A stretch of 32,391 nucleotides of DNA, from NCBI GenBank assembly GCA_009917405.1, contig QZED01000022.1, positions 1 through 32,391 of the forward strand. The letters run 5' to 3'. The notes beneath the pieces were generated by a model, which saw nothing but the letters and a program-made list of their open reading frames with translations, was not told the origin of the DNA and ran no database searches. Position numbers and translations under genes: made by a program. Shown here piece by piece: positions 1 through 8,803 of the stretch; position 1 is the stretch's first letter; each line of letters begins with the position of its first letter. Source of the stretch: a bacterium c-19 (GTDB lineage Bacteria; Bacillota_I; Bacilli_A; Erysipelotrichales; Erysipelotrichaceae).

Positions 1-1
1 T

Positions 2-196
2 GGTAAACGAAATGTAGCAACGCACTATTTACAAGGATATTTAGCGTTATTTCAGTATAAAAGGAAGCATCTGTTATATTTGGATAATCACATATGCAGG
101 AGTCTGTTTTATCAGTTAAATTGTATAAAAACTGCACTAAGAAACAAGGATATTTGTAATGGAGTCAATATTTATAGGACTTTTTATAATTTATAA
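2..196 (+). CDS. C-terminal end of an unidentified protein (partial)
   Basis: An open frame enters from the left edge and runs 64 codons to a TAA at 194-196, which is long for AT-rich non-coding DNA. The visible peptide is basic and aromatic, with stretches such as HYLQGYLALFQYKRKHLLYL and a final NIYRTFYNL. I do not recognise the family. The composition resembles the C-terminal tail of some glycosyltransferases, but that is a guess. No terminator follows, and the next gene starts 79 bases later. Confidence 0.5.
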   Translation, partial: GKRNVATHYLQGYLALFQYKRKHLLYLDNHICRSLFYQLNCIKTALRNKDICNGVNIYRTFYNL

Positions 197-275
197 ACAC
201 CTTTAAAATTAAAAGCGGAGTAATACAAAAAATAATGAAATGTTTCATTTCGATGAACAAGAAAGGAGAAAAGTG

Positions 276-3208
276 ATGAAACAGATTAGAAAGCTGATGA
301 TCAGTTGTTTAACAGCTTTAATGGTCGCAACTTTACTGCCGGCTCAGGGAATTTCTGTAAAAGCTGCGCAGTTAAAGAATTTGGCTTTAAACAAGACAGC
401 AACGGAATCCGCGTATATCCTGATTCAGGAAAGACGGCAATGAAGGCTGTTGACGGAAAGCGTAAGGGTGATGAAGACCCTGATACAAACAATGATTCCA
501 GATGGACTACAAAGCGTCTTGGTACAGGAACACCTTCTGAACAATGGGATCCGAATATTGAACAATGGATGATGGTCGACCTCGGTGAGGAGTACACTGT
601 CAATAAAATTGTGATCGATTGGGAGGGTGCCACTGCGACAAAATATAAGCTGCAAGGCTCTTTAGACGGTGTGAACTTTACTGATTTTGTAGAAAGCGGC
701 ACCACTGCCGCCGGTGAAATGGTACATGACAGTCTAGATGTGAACGCACGTTATGTAAAGCTGTTGTGCTTACAGCCGAAAACTGCAAAATACGGTTATT
801 CCGTTTATGAATTTGAAGTATATTCAAATGATGTAATCGATGACCATGTTCCTTCTACTGCTGCTGAAGTAATTAAAGATATTCAAAATACAGCTCCAAC
901 TTTAGCACCTGACGGAAATTCTTTGGTTCTTCCGACAGTGCCGGCGGAATATGAGATTGAATTATACGGAACAGACAATGCACAGGTCGTAAGTACAGCG
1001 AATGTTGTTTATCAGCCGATCAGTGCAATGCCTGTAAAGGTAATGTATCGTGTAACGAATAAAACAGATGCAACAGATACAGCGACATCTACTGTTGATG
1101 CACCGGCAATTACGATTCCGGGCAGTAATCCGGTATCGGGAACAAACGCAAAGCCGAATGTTTTACCGGGGTTAAGAGAGTGGAACGGTGGAACCGGAAG
1201 CTTTCAGTTAACAAACAGCTCTCAGATTATCTATAGCGCAGATAATCAAAAGGCTGCGGCAAACGTATTGAAATCCTATCTGAAAGACATGTTGGGAATG
1301 GATATTAATGTGGTTAAGGGCGCTGCACCGAGAACAGGTGATATCTCATTTGCTTCTGCTTATACAACAGATGAACTTGGTACAGAAGGCTACTACATGA
1401 GCATTGATGATGTAGTTACAATTTCCGCACCGGGCAATACTGAAAACGGATGGATTTACGGTGCTGCTTCAATTACACAGATTTTATATCAGAACGATAA
1501 TACAGCACCAAAAGGACTGACAAGAGATTATCCGCAGTATGAAGTACGTGCCGGTATGATTGATGTCGGCAGAATGTATATTCCGTTGGAATATCTTGAA
1601 GAAATGACAATTTATATGTCTTTCTACAAGATGAATGAAGCACAGATCCACATTAATGACTACTGGGGACAGTCCGGCTACAGCGCATTCCGTTTGGAAT
1701 AAAGTATATCCTTCTATTAACGCAAAAGACGGTTATTACACGCAAGAGGAATATCGTCAGTATCAGAAAGATATGAAAGTATACGGTATTGATGTAATCA
1801 CAGAGCTTGATACTCCATATCATGCCGATGCTCTTAAGGATATTGAGGGCGTTGTCATGTGGAAAGCAGGATATTTGGATATCAGAACTGAGGATGCGCT
1901 CAATGCGAATGCGAAAATAATAGAAAATTTGATTGATGAATTTTTAGACGGTCCCGATCCGGTAATTCAAAGTGAAAACTTCCATATCGGTACTGATGAA
2001 TATGATAAAGCTTATGGCGAACAAATGCGTAAATGGACAGATCATTTCGCAAAATATGTAAATGCAAAGGGCTATCAAAGCCGTGCTTGGGCTTCCTTAG
2101 GTAAAAACGGTTTCAACGGTACTACTCCGGTAACAAGTGATATCGTAATGAACTTATGGGCGCCGTATTGGGCAGATGTTCATGAAACATACAATGCAGG
2201 CTATGATGTGATTAATACCTATGGCGGATGGTTATATATTGTTCCTGCCGCAAATGTCGGATATCCGGATCGCTTTGATACGAAAAAGCTTTATGAAAAG
2301 CAATGAATAAGTATGCTTATCTGCTTAATGAATTAGCAAATTATCCTAAAGATATGGCCGATGCATTTAAGCAAGCATATACTAAAGCAGAACAGGTAAA
2401 TAAGGATAGTGAAGCGATGCAGGCAGAAGCTGATGCAGCTAAGAATGCATTGGTTATGGCAGCTCAGAAATTGGAAACATATGAGGAACCGAATCCTGAT
2501 GATCCTGATAAACCGGATCAACCTGAGAAACCTGACCAGCCGAATAAACCGGATCAGCCCAATAATCCGGATAAACCAGATCAGCCAAATAACCCTGATC
2601 AACCCAATAATCCGGATAAACCAGATCAGCCAAACAATCCTGATGAACCAAGTAAACCTGACCAGGGCAACAACGCCTTGGTTAAAGATGATGTTACGGT
2701 TGAGACAGATGTTGTATTAGATGATGATATTAAACTGGCTGTTAAACATTTTGATCAAGAAATGCTGAAACAGTTGGGCGTCGAAATCAAAGATAAGACT
2801 TTCTTGAAGAAATATAACTTTGAAAAATTGATTGATATTTATTTTGTAAACGGCAAGGATGAGCGCGTTGAATTCAATCATCCAATTCAAATGGTTATGA
2901 GCATAAAAATTGAAAAAGAGATGCTTGGTAAAGATTTAAGAGTTGTTTATATCTCTGATTCCGGTGATGTCAGATTTATTCCGAGCTGGTTTGAAAACGA
3001 TACGATTAAATTTAAAACAACGCATAATTCTTATTATGCAGTCGTATCAACAGCAGCAACTGTTCCTGGTGAAAGCATCAAACCGAATTCTCCGATTAAG
3101 AATACCGGTACGAAGACGGAACAAAATGGAACGGCAATTCTTTGGACGATGTTACTGTTAGTTGGTTCTGCGGTATATGTAACTCGTAAGAGACAAGAAA
3201 ACAATTAA
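276..3208 (+). pseudogene. Broken secreted beta-N-acetylhexosaminidase (GH20) with F5/8C domain and wall-anchor-like tail
   Basis: The ATG at 276 follows AAAGGAG (262-268). A signal peptide of about 30 residues comes first, ending near VKAAQ. Then come an F5/8 type C (discoidin-like) domain starting NLALNKTATES, a linker domain, a GH20b-like N-terminal domain and a GH20 barrel with the catalytic Asp-Glu pair in HIGTDEYDK (about 1996-2020). A helical FIVAR-like segment, a Pro/Asp/Asn repeat and a hydrophobic C-terminus with an RKRQENN basic tail follow. The reading frame is broken three times. Near 410, a one-base loss after ATES moves the frame. Near 1700, SAFRLE hits a TAA, while WNKVYPSINAKDG continues in another frame. 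Near 2303, the barrel stops at KKLYEK, so the last part of the GH20 fold is absent and the next segment is in a new frame. The first two could be indels; the third looks like a true internal deletion. Intact homologues cleave terminal GlcNAc/GalNAc from host glycans. Confidence 0.85.
2486..2668 (+). repeat. Pro-Asp-Asn repeat encoding a wall-spanning stalk
   Basis: Tandem degenerate codon repeats encode units such as PDKPDQPNN repeated about eight times, in the frame of the third segment of the hexosaminidase pseudogene. This is typical of extended wall-spanning stalks in Gram-positive surface proteins and is prone to copy-number change. Confidence 0.85.
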
Positions 3209-3215
3209 TTAAACT

Positions 3216-3256
3216 AAACAAGGTATAGCGACAAGTGCGCTTATGCCTTGTTTTTT
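3216..3256 (+). terminator. Rho-independent terminator after the hexosaminidase pseudogene
   Basis: AAACAAGG (3216-3223) pairs with CCTTGTTT (3246-3253), extended inwards by TATAGCG/CGCTTATG, and ends in six T residues. Confidence 0.9.
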
Positions 3257-3376
3257 CAAATAAACGAAAATGATCATTAATGTAATGACTTCATTATGTG
3301 CTGCAAAAGGATTGAATCACCGGATATGATTGTTCTGATGAAAAGTATGGATTAATGATATAAATGCGTAAAAGTG

Positions 3377-3385
3377 TGGTATAAT
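3377..3385 (+). promoter_or_regulatory. Extended -10 promoter of mreB
   Basis: TGGTATAAT is a TGn-extended -10 element (TATAAT at 3380-3385) about 33 bases before the mreB start. No good -35 is visible, as is common for extended -10 promoters. Confidence 0.65.
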
Positions 3386-3417
3386 GTTATAAATGCGAAA
3401 TGGAGGTCATTCAGACT

Positions 3418-4410
3418 ATGAGTTTTTTTTCAAAAGAGGTTGGTATTGATTTAGGTACCGCAAATTTATTAATATATGTCAAAGGCGAGGGTGTCGTAAT
3501 TGATGAACCCAGCGTTGTTGCAATAGATGCCAGTACGAAGAAATGCTTGGCTGCAGGTCAAGATGCTAAAGATATGCTTGGAAGAACTCCGGGTCGAGTG
3601 ATGGCGATCAGACCAATGAAAGACGGTGTCATTGCTGATTTTGAAGTTACAGAGATTATGTTGAATTTCTTTTTAAAGAAATTGGAATTAAAGGGGATGT
3701 TTAAGCGTCCAACAATTTTAATTTGTTGCCCGAGCAATATTACATCGGTTGAACGTAATGCGATTCGTGACAGTGCATATCGTGCCGGAGCGAAGAAAGT
3801 ATATATTGAAGAGGAGCCGAAAGTTGCAGCGGTCGGAGCCGGATTGGATATCTCTAAACCGAGCGGTTGTATGGTGCTTGATATAGGTGGCGGTACTACC
3901 GATGTTGCAGTATTGTCTTTAGGAGAAATTGTTTCTTCTACTTCATTGAAAATTGCCGGAGATACTTTGGACAAGGATATTCTAAAGTTTGTGAAAGAAG
4001 AAAAGAAATTGTTGATCGGTGATCGTACAGCTGAAGAAATTAAGAAAAAGGTTGGTACGGCGTGGAAGGGCTCTCGTCATGATTCTATTGAAGTGAGCGG
4101 ACGTGATTTAGTAACTGGTTTGCCTCATACTATTACGCTTACTAGTGAACAGATTGAAGAGAGCATCAGAGAGTCGTTGCAGGAGATTGTCCGTGCATGT
4201 AAAACGGTTTTGGAACAGACACCGCCGGAGCTTGCCAGCGATATCGTAACCCGCGGAATTGTGTTGACAGGCGGAGGGGCATTGCTTCATGGTATCGATG
4301 AATTATTACGTAATGAATTACATATTCCTGTATATGTTGCAGATAATGCACTTCGTTGTGTGGCAGAGGGTACCGGAGTTATGTTAGAAAATCTACATCT
4401 TGTAGAATAG
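3418..4410 (+). CDS. mreB: Rod-shape-determining protein MreB/Mbl
   Basis: Actin-like cytoskeletal ATPase that organises lateral cell-wall synthesis under the membrane. The 330 residues match the family length. The N-terminal phosphate-1 loop is VGIDLGTANLLIYVKG, phosphate-2 is LDIGGGTTDVAV (about residues 158-169), and the adenosine motif is GIVLTGGGALLHGID near residue 288. ATG 3418 is chosen because GGAGG (3402-3406) lies at proper spacing before it; the ATG at 3400 would place the ribosome site inside the gene. It is followed after 21 bases by tagO in an apparent operon. Whether it is the mreB or mbl paralogue cannot be told from the sequence alone. Confidence 0.95.
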   Translation: MSFFSKEVGIDLGTANLLIYVKGEGVVIDEPSVVAIDASTKKCLAAGQDAKDMLGRTPGRVMAIRPMKDGVIADFEVTEIMLNFFLKKLELKGMFKRPTILICCPSNITSVERNAIRDSAYRAGAKKVYIEEEPKVAAVGAGLDISKPSGCMVLDIGGGTTDVAVLSLGEIVSSTSLKIAGDTLDKDILKFVKEEKKLLIGDRTAEEIKKKVGTAWKGSRHDSIEVSGRDLVTGLPHTITLTSEQIEESIRESLQEIVRACKTVLEQTPPELASDIVTRGIVLTGGGALLHGIDELLRNELHIPVYVADNALRCVAEGTGVMLENLHLVE

Positions 4411-4431
4411 GCAGTCAAGGAGGTGTAGGAA

Positions 4432-5544
4432 ATGGAATGGTTGAAATATCTGTTCATTCCTTTTCTGATGTCGGCCTTATTGACGCCGATATTAAAAAAG
4501 ATTGCTTACCAATTAGATATCTATGCAGAGATGAATGAACGAACAATTCATACAAAGAAAATTGCACGTATCGGCGGTGTTGCGATCTATGTATCATTTA
4601 TTATCACTATGGCTATGTTTGTAAAAGTTGATGATGCTTTAAATCGTATTTTGATTGGTGCCAGCGTTATGTTTATCGGTGGTTTAATTGATGATATGTT
4701 GAATTTAAGACCAAAGTATAAGCTTGCATTTCAATGCGCAGCTGCGTTGATTCTCATATCATTCGGCGGTGTTACTTTAGATGCGATTCGCTTGCCGTTC
4801 GGTATTTCTATTGATCTCGGTTTGATTTCACTGCTTGTTACTTTTGTTTGGGTGATCGGTATTACGAATGCAGTTAATCTGATCGATGGCTTAGATGGTT
4901 TAGCAGGCGGAATATCAGTAATTATTCTTGTAGTAATCGCAACGCTTTCCTTATTAGAAGGTCGTTCGGATATTATGATGCTTTCTTTAATATTGGCAGG
5001 CAGCACATTAGGATTTCTTATGTATAATTCTCATCCTGCAAGTATTTTTATGGGAGATTGCGGTGCGCTATTCTTAGGATTTGTAATCTCGGCAATTTCA
5101 CTTTTAGGCTTTAAGAGTTCAACTTTGATTACCCTCGGTTTGCCGATATTATTATTAGGAATTCCTATTTTGGATACAATCAGTGCAATTATACGAAGAA
5201 AACTATCAGGGAAAAGCTTCTCTGATGCAGATAAAAATCATCTTCATCATGTGTTGATGCGTCGCTTCGGACATCGAAATACGGTATTGATTCTGTATGC
5301 AGTTACAGGTTTATTCGGACTGACAGCTTACTTATATATTGTTAATAAATCCCTCGGTTTGATTGCACTCATTGTGATGGCAATCGGCGTGGAGCTGTTC
5401 TTGGAAATTTCGCATATGATTTCCCCGCAGTATCATCCGATCTTATCAGTGATTGATGTGATACGTAAAGCATTGAAAAAACCATCCTTAGAAGATGAAA
5501 TCGAAGAAAAGCTGGAAGAAAAGCTGCCGGAACACGAGATATAG
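4432..5544 (+). CDS. tagO: Undecaprenyl-phosphate GlcNAc-1-phosphate transferase (TagO/WecA family)
   Basis: Integral membrane enzyme that transfers GlcNAc-1-phosphate from UDP-GlcNAc to undecaprenyl phosphate, the first committed step of wall teichoic acid or another wall polymer. The 370-residue protein has about ten membrane segments. Signature motifs are the Asp-Asp pair in IGGLIDDML (residues 87-88), NLIDGLDGLAGG (149-160), GDCGALFLGF (208-217) and the histidine loop HLHHVLMRRFGH (270-281). A strong AAGGAGGTG lies at 4418-4426. Co-transcription with mreB links wall-polymer initiation to the elongation machinery. The charged tail (EEKLEEKLPEHE) is cytoplasmic. Confidence 0.93.
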   Translation: MEWLKYLFIPFLMSALLTPILKKIAYQLDIYAEMNERTIHTKKIARIGGVAIYVSFIITMAMFVKVDDALNRILIGASVMFIGGLIDDMLNLRPKYKLAFQCAAALILISFGGVTLDAIRLPFGISIDLGLISLLVTFVWVIGITNAVNLIDGLDGLAGGISVIILVVIATLSLLEGRSDIMMLSLILAGSTLGFLMYNSHPASIFMGDCGALFLGFVISAISLLGFKSSTLITLGLPILLLGIPILDTISAIIRRKLSGKSFSDADKNHLHHVLMRRFGHRNTVLILYAVTGLFGLTAYLYIVNKSLGLIALIVMAIGVELFLEISHMISPQYHPILSVIDVIRKALKKPSLEDEIEEKLEEKLPEHEI

Positions 5545-5548
5545 AAAT

Positions 5549-5580
5549 AAGGTATTCTTGACGGGATACCTTTTATTATA
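5549..5580 (+). terminator. Terminator of the mreB-tagO operon
   Basis: AAGGTAT (5549-5555) pairs with ATACCTT (5566-5572), followed by T-rich sequence. Confidence 0.85.
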
Positions 5581-5611
5581 TAAAATATGTTTGAAAAGTC
5601 TTTTATGTAAA

Positions 5612-5670
5612 AAACCTCTTTCTGTATAATGTAGTTGCTTGGCAGCTGACCAAAGTGAAGAAAGAGGTTT
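5612..5670. repeat. 12-bp perfect inverted repeat enclosing a TATAAT and an inner palindrome
   Basis: AAACCTCTTTCT (5612-5623) and AGAAAGAGGTTT (5659-5670) are exact reverse complements separated by 35 bases. The loop holds TATAAT (5625-5630) and the near-palindrome TTGGCAGCTGACCAA (5639-5653). The right arm includes an AAAGAGG ribosome-site-like string, followed by a six-codon frame starting at ATG 5676 (MKGIIR). It may be the end of an insertion sequence, a MITE or a structured leader; I cannot name it. Confidence 0.6.
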
Positions 5671-5724
5671 GTTTAATGAAAGGCATAATTAGGTAATTAC
5701 ATAGCCTTATGTATTATCAAATAA

Positions 5725-5750
5725 AAACCGGTTTTCCCGGTTTCTATTTT
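5725..5750. terminator. Bidirectional terminator between tagO and the minus-strand surface genes
   Basis: AAACCGG (5725-5731) pairs with CCGGTTT (5737-5743), with T-runs on both sides (CTATTTTT on plus; TTTTTATTT on minus). Confidence 0.8.
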
Positions 5751-6762
5751 TCACTTATTCTTTTTCTGATTGGATATATAACGCAGAAGCATCCGATACT
5801 GCCCACCATCATCCATAATAATGCATTGGTGAAATCTCCTGTGTTGGCGCCAGTAGTTTGATCTTACGGCTGTCCATTGTTATGATTATTGTCATTTGGA
5901 TAGTCGGGATTGTTATTATCAAGATTTCCTTCATCATCAGGATTGTTATTATCCTCATTAGTATTATCAGGATTATCAGATTCATTATCATTGTTGTTTG
6001 GGTCATCAGATTCAGGTTTACCATTAGTAGGATCATCAGTATCGGTTGGGTCATTATCGTCATTAGGATCAGTCGGATTGTTATCATCATCTCCTGGAGC
6101 AACAGGATTAGGATCGGTCGTATTGTTATCGTCATCTCCCGGATCAACAGGATTAGGATCAGTCGGAGTACCGCCGGTAGCGTTTGCCTCGAAATGAACA
6201 ATAACATTATTTAAATATTTGGGATCTTGCAATTCATCCAAAGTCGGTGGGGTTTCATTCTCATAATAGCCGGCAAATCGATATTCTACTTCAATATCTT
6301 GCGGTTGATTAGATTCTGCATTCACATTAATGGTTCCGTCTGGTGCTTGTTGCCAAGTTCCTTCATCTTTGATGCGATAATATACTACATGAAACGGATA
6401 TTCAGAATCAAATACGACAACTGCGGTTTCATCAGTACTAAAAGTGGGTTTCTCAATTTATGTTTTAGTTCTGATTCTTGCCGTATGGTCAATACAGTGA
6501 TTGGGGTCATAATCTGCACGAAATTTGAAAAGTTGATTGATAAAGAACCGGAGATAGTATTTGCATTCTTCATCACAGCAGTATCTCAACCGTCTACTTT
6601 TAGCGCTAAACTGTTTAATTGATCTATAGGGTCAACAAATTCTATGGTATAGAAATTCATTAATTCCTCAGCGTGTAATGCATAATTCACACCGTATGCA
6701 CCCAATGTTGCAGCGATCAATCCCAAGAATAGAATTGCTGCTTTTCTATATTTCTTTTTCAT
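5744..6762 (-). pseudogene. Disrupted surface protein with NTGD sorting-like tail (paralogue 1)
   Basis: The ATG at 6762 follows GAAGGGA and starts a signal peptide (MKKKYRKAAILFLGLIAATL). Three lesions follow: an in-frame TGA at 6586-6588, a frameshift near 6457-6459 where one A is missing from an A-run, and a TAA at 5864-5866. Reading through all three gives one coherent protein: a region with DTAVMKNANTISGSLSINF, a module starting FHVVYYRIKDEGTWQQ, a long Asp/Asn/Pro repeat stalk, then TTGANTGD, a hydrophobic helix and an RKR tail, ending at the TAG at 5744. The middle module is clearly similar to one in the next gene upstream (6991-8428), so the two are diverged tandem copies. Ligand unknown. 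Confidence 0.8.
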
Positions 6763-6797
6763 AAAAATCGCTTTCCCTTCTTTTCACTACATATATT

Positions 6798-6826
6798 ATT
6801 ATACACTCGGATTAATGAAAAGTGAA
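6798..6826 (-). promoter_or_regulatory. Promoter of surface pseudogene 1
   Basis: On the minus strand, TTCACT and TGTATAAT are separated by 17 bases (-10 at 6803-6798, -35 at 6826-6821). Confidence 0.65.
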
Positions 6827-6965
6827 TATATCACGAAAAAAGCACTTTTTAAGCGCTAATTTTGCATTTTATCGATATTTGAAAATAAGTGTAAAAGAAA
6901 GAAAATTATATAAAAATATGGCATATGATAAAAATTAGGATAGATAGATTATAAGATATAGAAAA

Positions 6966-6986
6966 ACGACATTCATTGTCGCTTTT
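6966..6986 (-). terminator. Terminator of surface gene 2
   Basis: On the minus strand, GCGAC and GTCGT form a short stem around AATGAAT, with A and T runs extending it. It lies just after the stop at 6991. Confidence 0.65.
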
Positions 6987-6990
6987 TGTC

Positions 6991-8428
6991 TTATTGATGA
7001 TGACTTTCAGATTTTTTTCTGTTTAGGATCGTCAGTGTAAAGAATGTCCCGGCTAAAAGACAGCCCCAGAATCCGATTTTTGTTTCATCACTAGTATTTA
7101 CACTCGCAAGTTTTTCTGTATCAAGTGTATTTTTAGTCGGATGATTTACTTGATTCTGATCCTCATCTTCTGTTTCATACTGTTTATTTGATGTTAAATT
7201 AGCATCTTTCCAGCCTACCACAAACGCAGATACATTATCAACCGTAATATAAATGCCGTCTTGCTCGGCTGTATATTCTAATAAAGTTGCGCCGTCGGTA
7301 TTGCCGTCTTTAAACTGATAGATTACAAACTCATGCTCAGCTGTAGCTGTAGAGGGATACGGAAGTACCATCGAATAGTTTTCTATCGGCTGTACTCTTG
7401 TATTCTGCACATATAAGGCTGCCTGATAATAAGTAATTTGATGAGCGGGAATATCCTTATATTCTTTAAAATAAGCGATTACTCTTTGATATTTATTGAA
7501 ATCAGCCTCTTTCATTTCAACGATTTTTAATTCTGCCTCATCTTTTGTATAAGTATTGCCGTCTGCGTCCTTAAATGTACTTTCTTCCGTATTATCCTCT
7601 TCATTATCGGAAATAGACGGATTAGGGTCATCAATTTTATCCTCTTCAATGTTTTTTGCGGCTAAGAAACTGATCGAGATAACATTTGGATCGATAGGTT
7701 CATCAAAGCTGTCTATATCAGGCTCCTGTTCCTGTGGATAATAATAGCGCTCCTCGTAGGAAACATTGACTTCGTGTGCCTCTTTTGATTGCGCATGAAC
7801 CTCAAATATATCGCCGTCACTCTTTTTCCATGGCTCATCTGCAATTTTATAAAATACTTGATGAAGTGGATTTTTTTGTGGCGATGGAAACAGTAACAAT
7901 TTCATCATTTTCATAATGATCCTTTTGCATACCGTCTGCCCCAAATACCGCCGCTCCTTCCACTGCGTCAGGCGCATTTCCGGCAAATGCCTGAAAAGTA
8001 TAATTATCTTTAATATTTCCTGGCTCTATCATAAGAAATGTCGGTTCAAAATAATACTGAGAAGAAGATAATTCAATCATTTGAGGAATGGAGTCATCTA
8101 TTTCAAGTGATAAAATATTATCGGAATAATCTTCACTGTTATAGGAATAAGCTGTTCCGTTCATTTCCACTGATAAATCATCGATCGGATTATTTTGAGC
8201 TTCCTCAATCACTAATGTAATCCGCTTTGAATTCATAGTCATTACTTCATCTTGATTAACTTCCTCATCAGAGATCAGCGCTTCATTGATCGCAGCAGCA
8301 TCAGATGTATAGGTCAATGTTTTTTGATCCTGCGCATGCAGAAAGCTTCCTTTTAATAAAAACAAGGAACCAATTAATGTTGCTGCACCGCATAATATAA
8401 CGGCTTTATTGATTAAATCTTTTCGCAT
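6991..8428 (-). pseudogene. Frameshifted surface protein with NTSD sorting-like tail (paralogue 2)
   Basis: It starts at ATG 8428 after AAGGGTGA with a signal peptide (MRKDLINKAVILCGAATLIG). The first frame ends in ATKKSTSSSIL. The second frame picks up at QKNPLHQVFYKIADE and runs to 6991. The break is at a run of seven A residues on the coding strand (7877-7871); six would restore one protein of about 479 residues. The C-terminus reads SVNTSDETK, a hydrophobic helix (GFWGCLLAGTFFTLTILN) and RKKS. The module after the break is similar in sequence to the FHVVYYRIKDEG module of the neighbouring pseudogene. It could be an authentic pseudogene, a phase-variable gene caught off, or a homopolymer read error. 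Confidence 0.8.
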
Positions 8429-8466
8429 GATTCACCCTTCTTTATAAATTTTACATATTCTATTTT

Positions 8467-8495
8467 ATTATACCTATGATTAACTAAAATTGGAA
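8467..8495 (-). promoter_or_regulatory. Promoter of surface gene 2
   Basis: On the minus strand, TTCCAA (8495-8490) and TATAAT (8472-8467) are spaced 17 bases apart. Confidence 0.6.
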
Positions 8496-8749
8496 CAACT
8501 TTTTATCGTGTTTTATATAATTTTACATTGTTTTTCACTGTCTCAGTCGCTTTTTGCAAAACTATGTTACGCTGTTTTCTGTGAATCAATTTGTTATTCA
8601 TACTAATGTATATGAATGTAATTTCAGTGTTTGATAAGAAAAGAGGGAAGAGGTTGAATGAGTCATAAGTTTATTTTTAGTGAAAGACAGACATAATCAG
8701 CTTAACAGTTTATTCATGGTTCGTGTTTTTTATGCGTAAAAAGCACAAT

Positions 8750-8782
8750 GTGACAAAATATCCGAGTCGGTTTCCATACAAT
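8750..8782 (+). promoter_or_regulatory. Candidate Spo0A-type promoter of spoIIE
   Basis: GTGACA (8750-8755) and TACAAT (8777-8782) are separated by 21 bases, too far for an ordinary sigma-A promoter. TGACAAA (8751-8757) matches the 0A-box TGNCGAA at six of seven positions and overlaps the -35. Bacillus spoIIE has a similarly long spacer and Spo0A control. The rest of 8429-8749 holds the divergent promoter of surface gene 2 and nothing else I can identify. Confidence 0.45.
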
Positions 8783-8803
8783 ATTGCCTAGAGGTGATCT
8801 TGT

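Noticed and set aside
2486-2668. Repeat array considered as CRISPR
   Set aside because: Units are short, contiguous and in frame with a protein; there are no spacers and no cas genes.
2333-2720. Other-frame open frames over the Pro-rich repeat
   Set aside because: Repeats without stops create open frames in several frames; no ribosome site and no protein-like sequence.
3400-3417. Upstream ATG at 3400 as mreB start
   Set aside because: The GGAGG at 3402-3406 is correctly placed for ATG 3418 and would lie inside the longer frame.
5809-6214. Long open frames on both strands with Ile/Met- or Ser-rich repeats
   Set aside because: They are shadows of the Asp/Asn/Pro repeat stalk of the minus-strand surface pseudogene; the true frame shows the coherent PDPG/DDDNN units.
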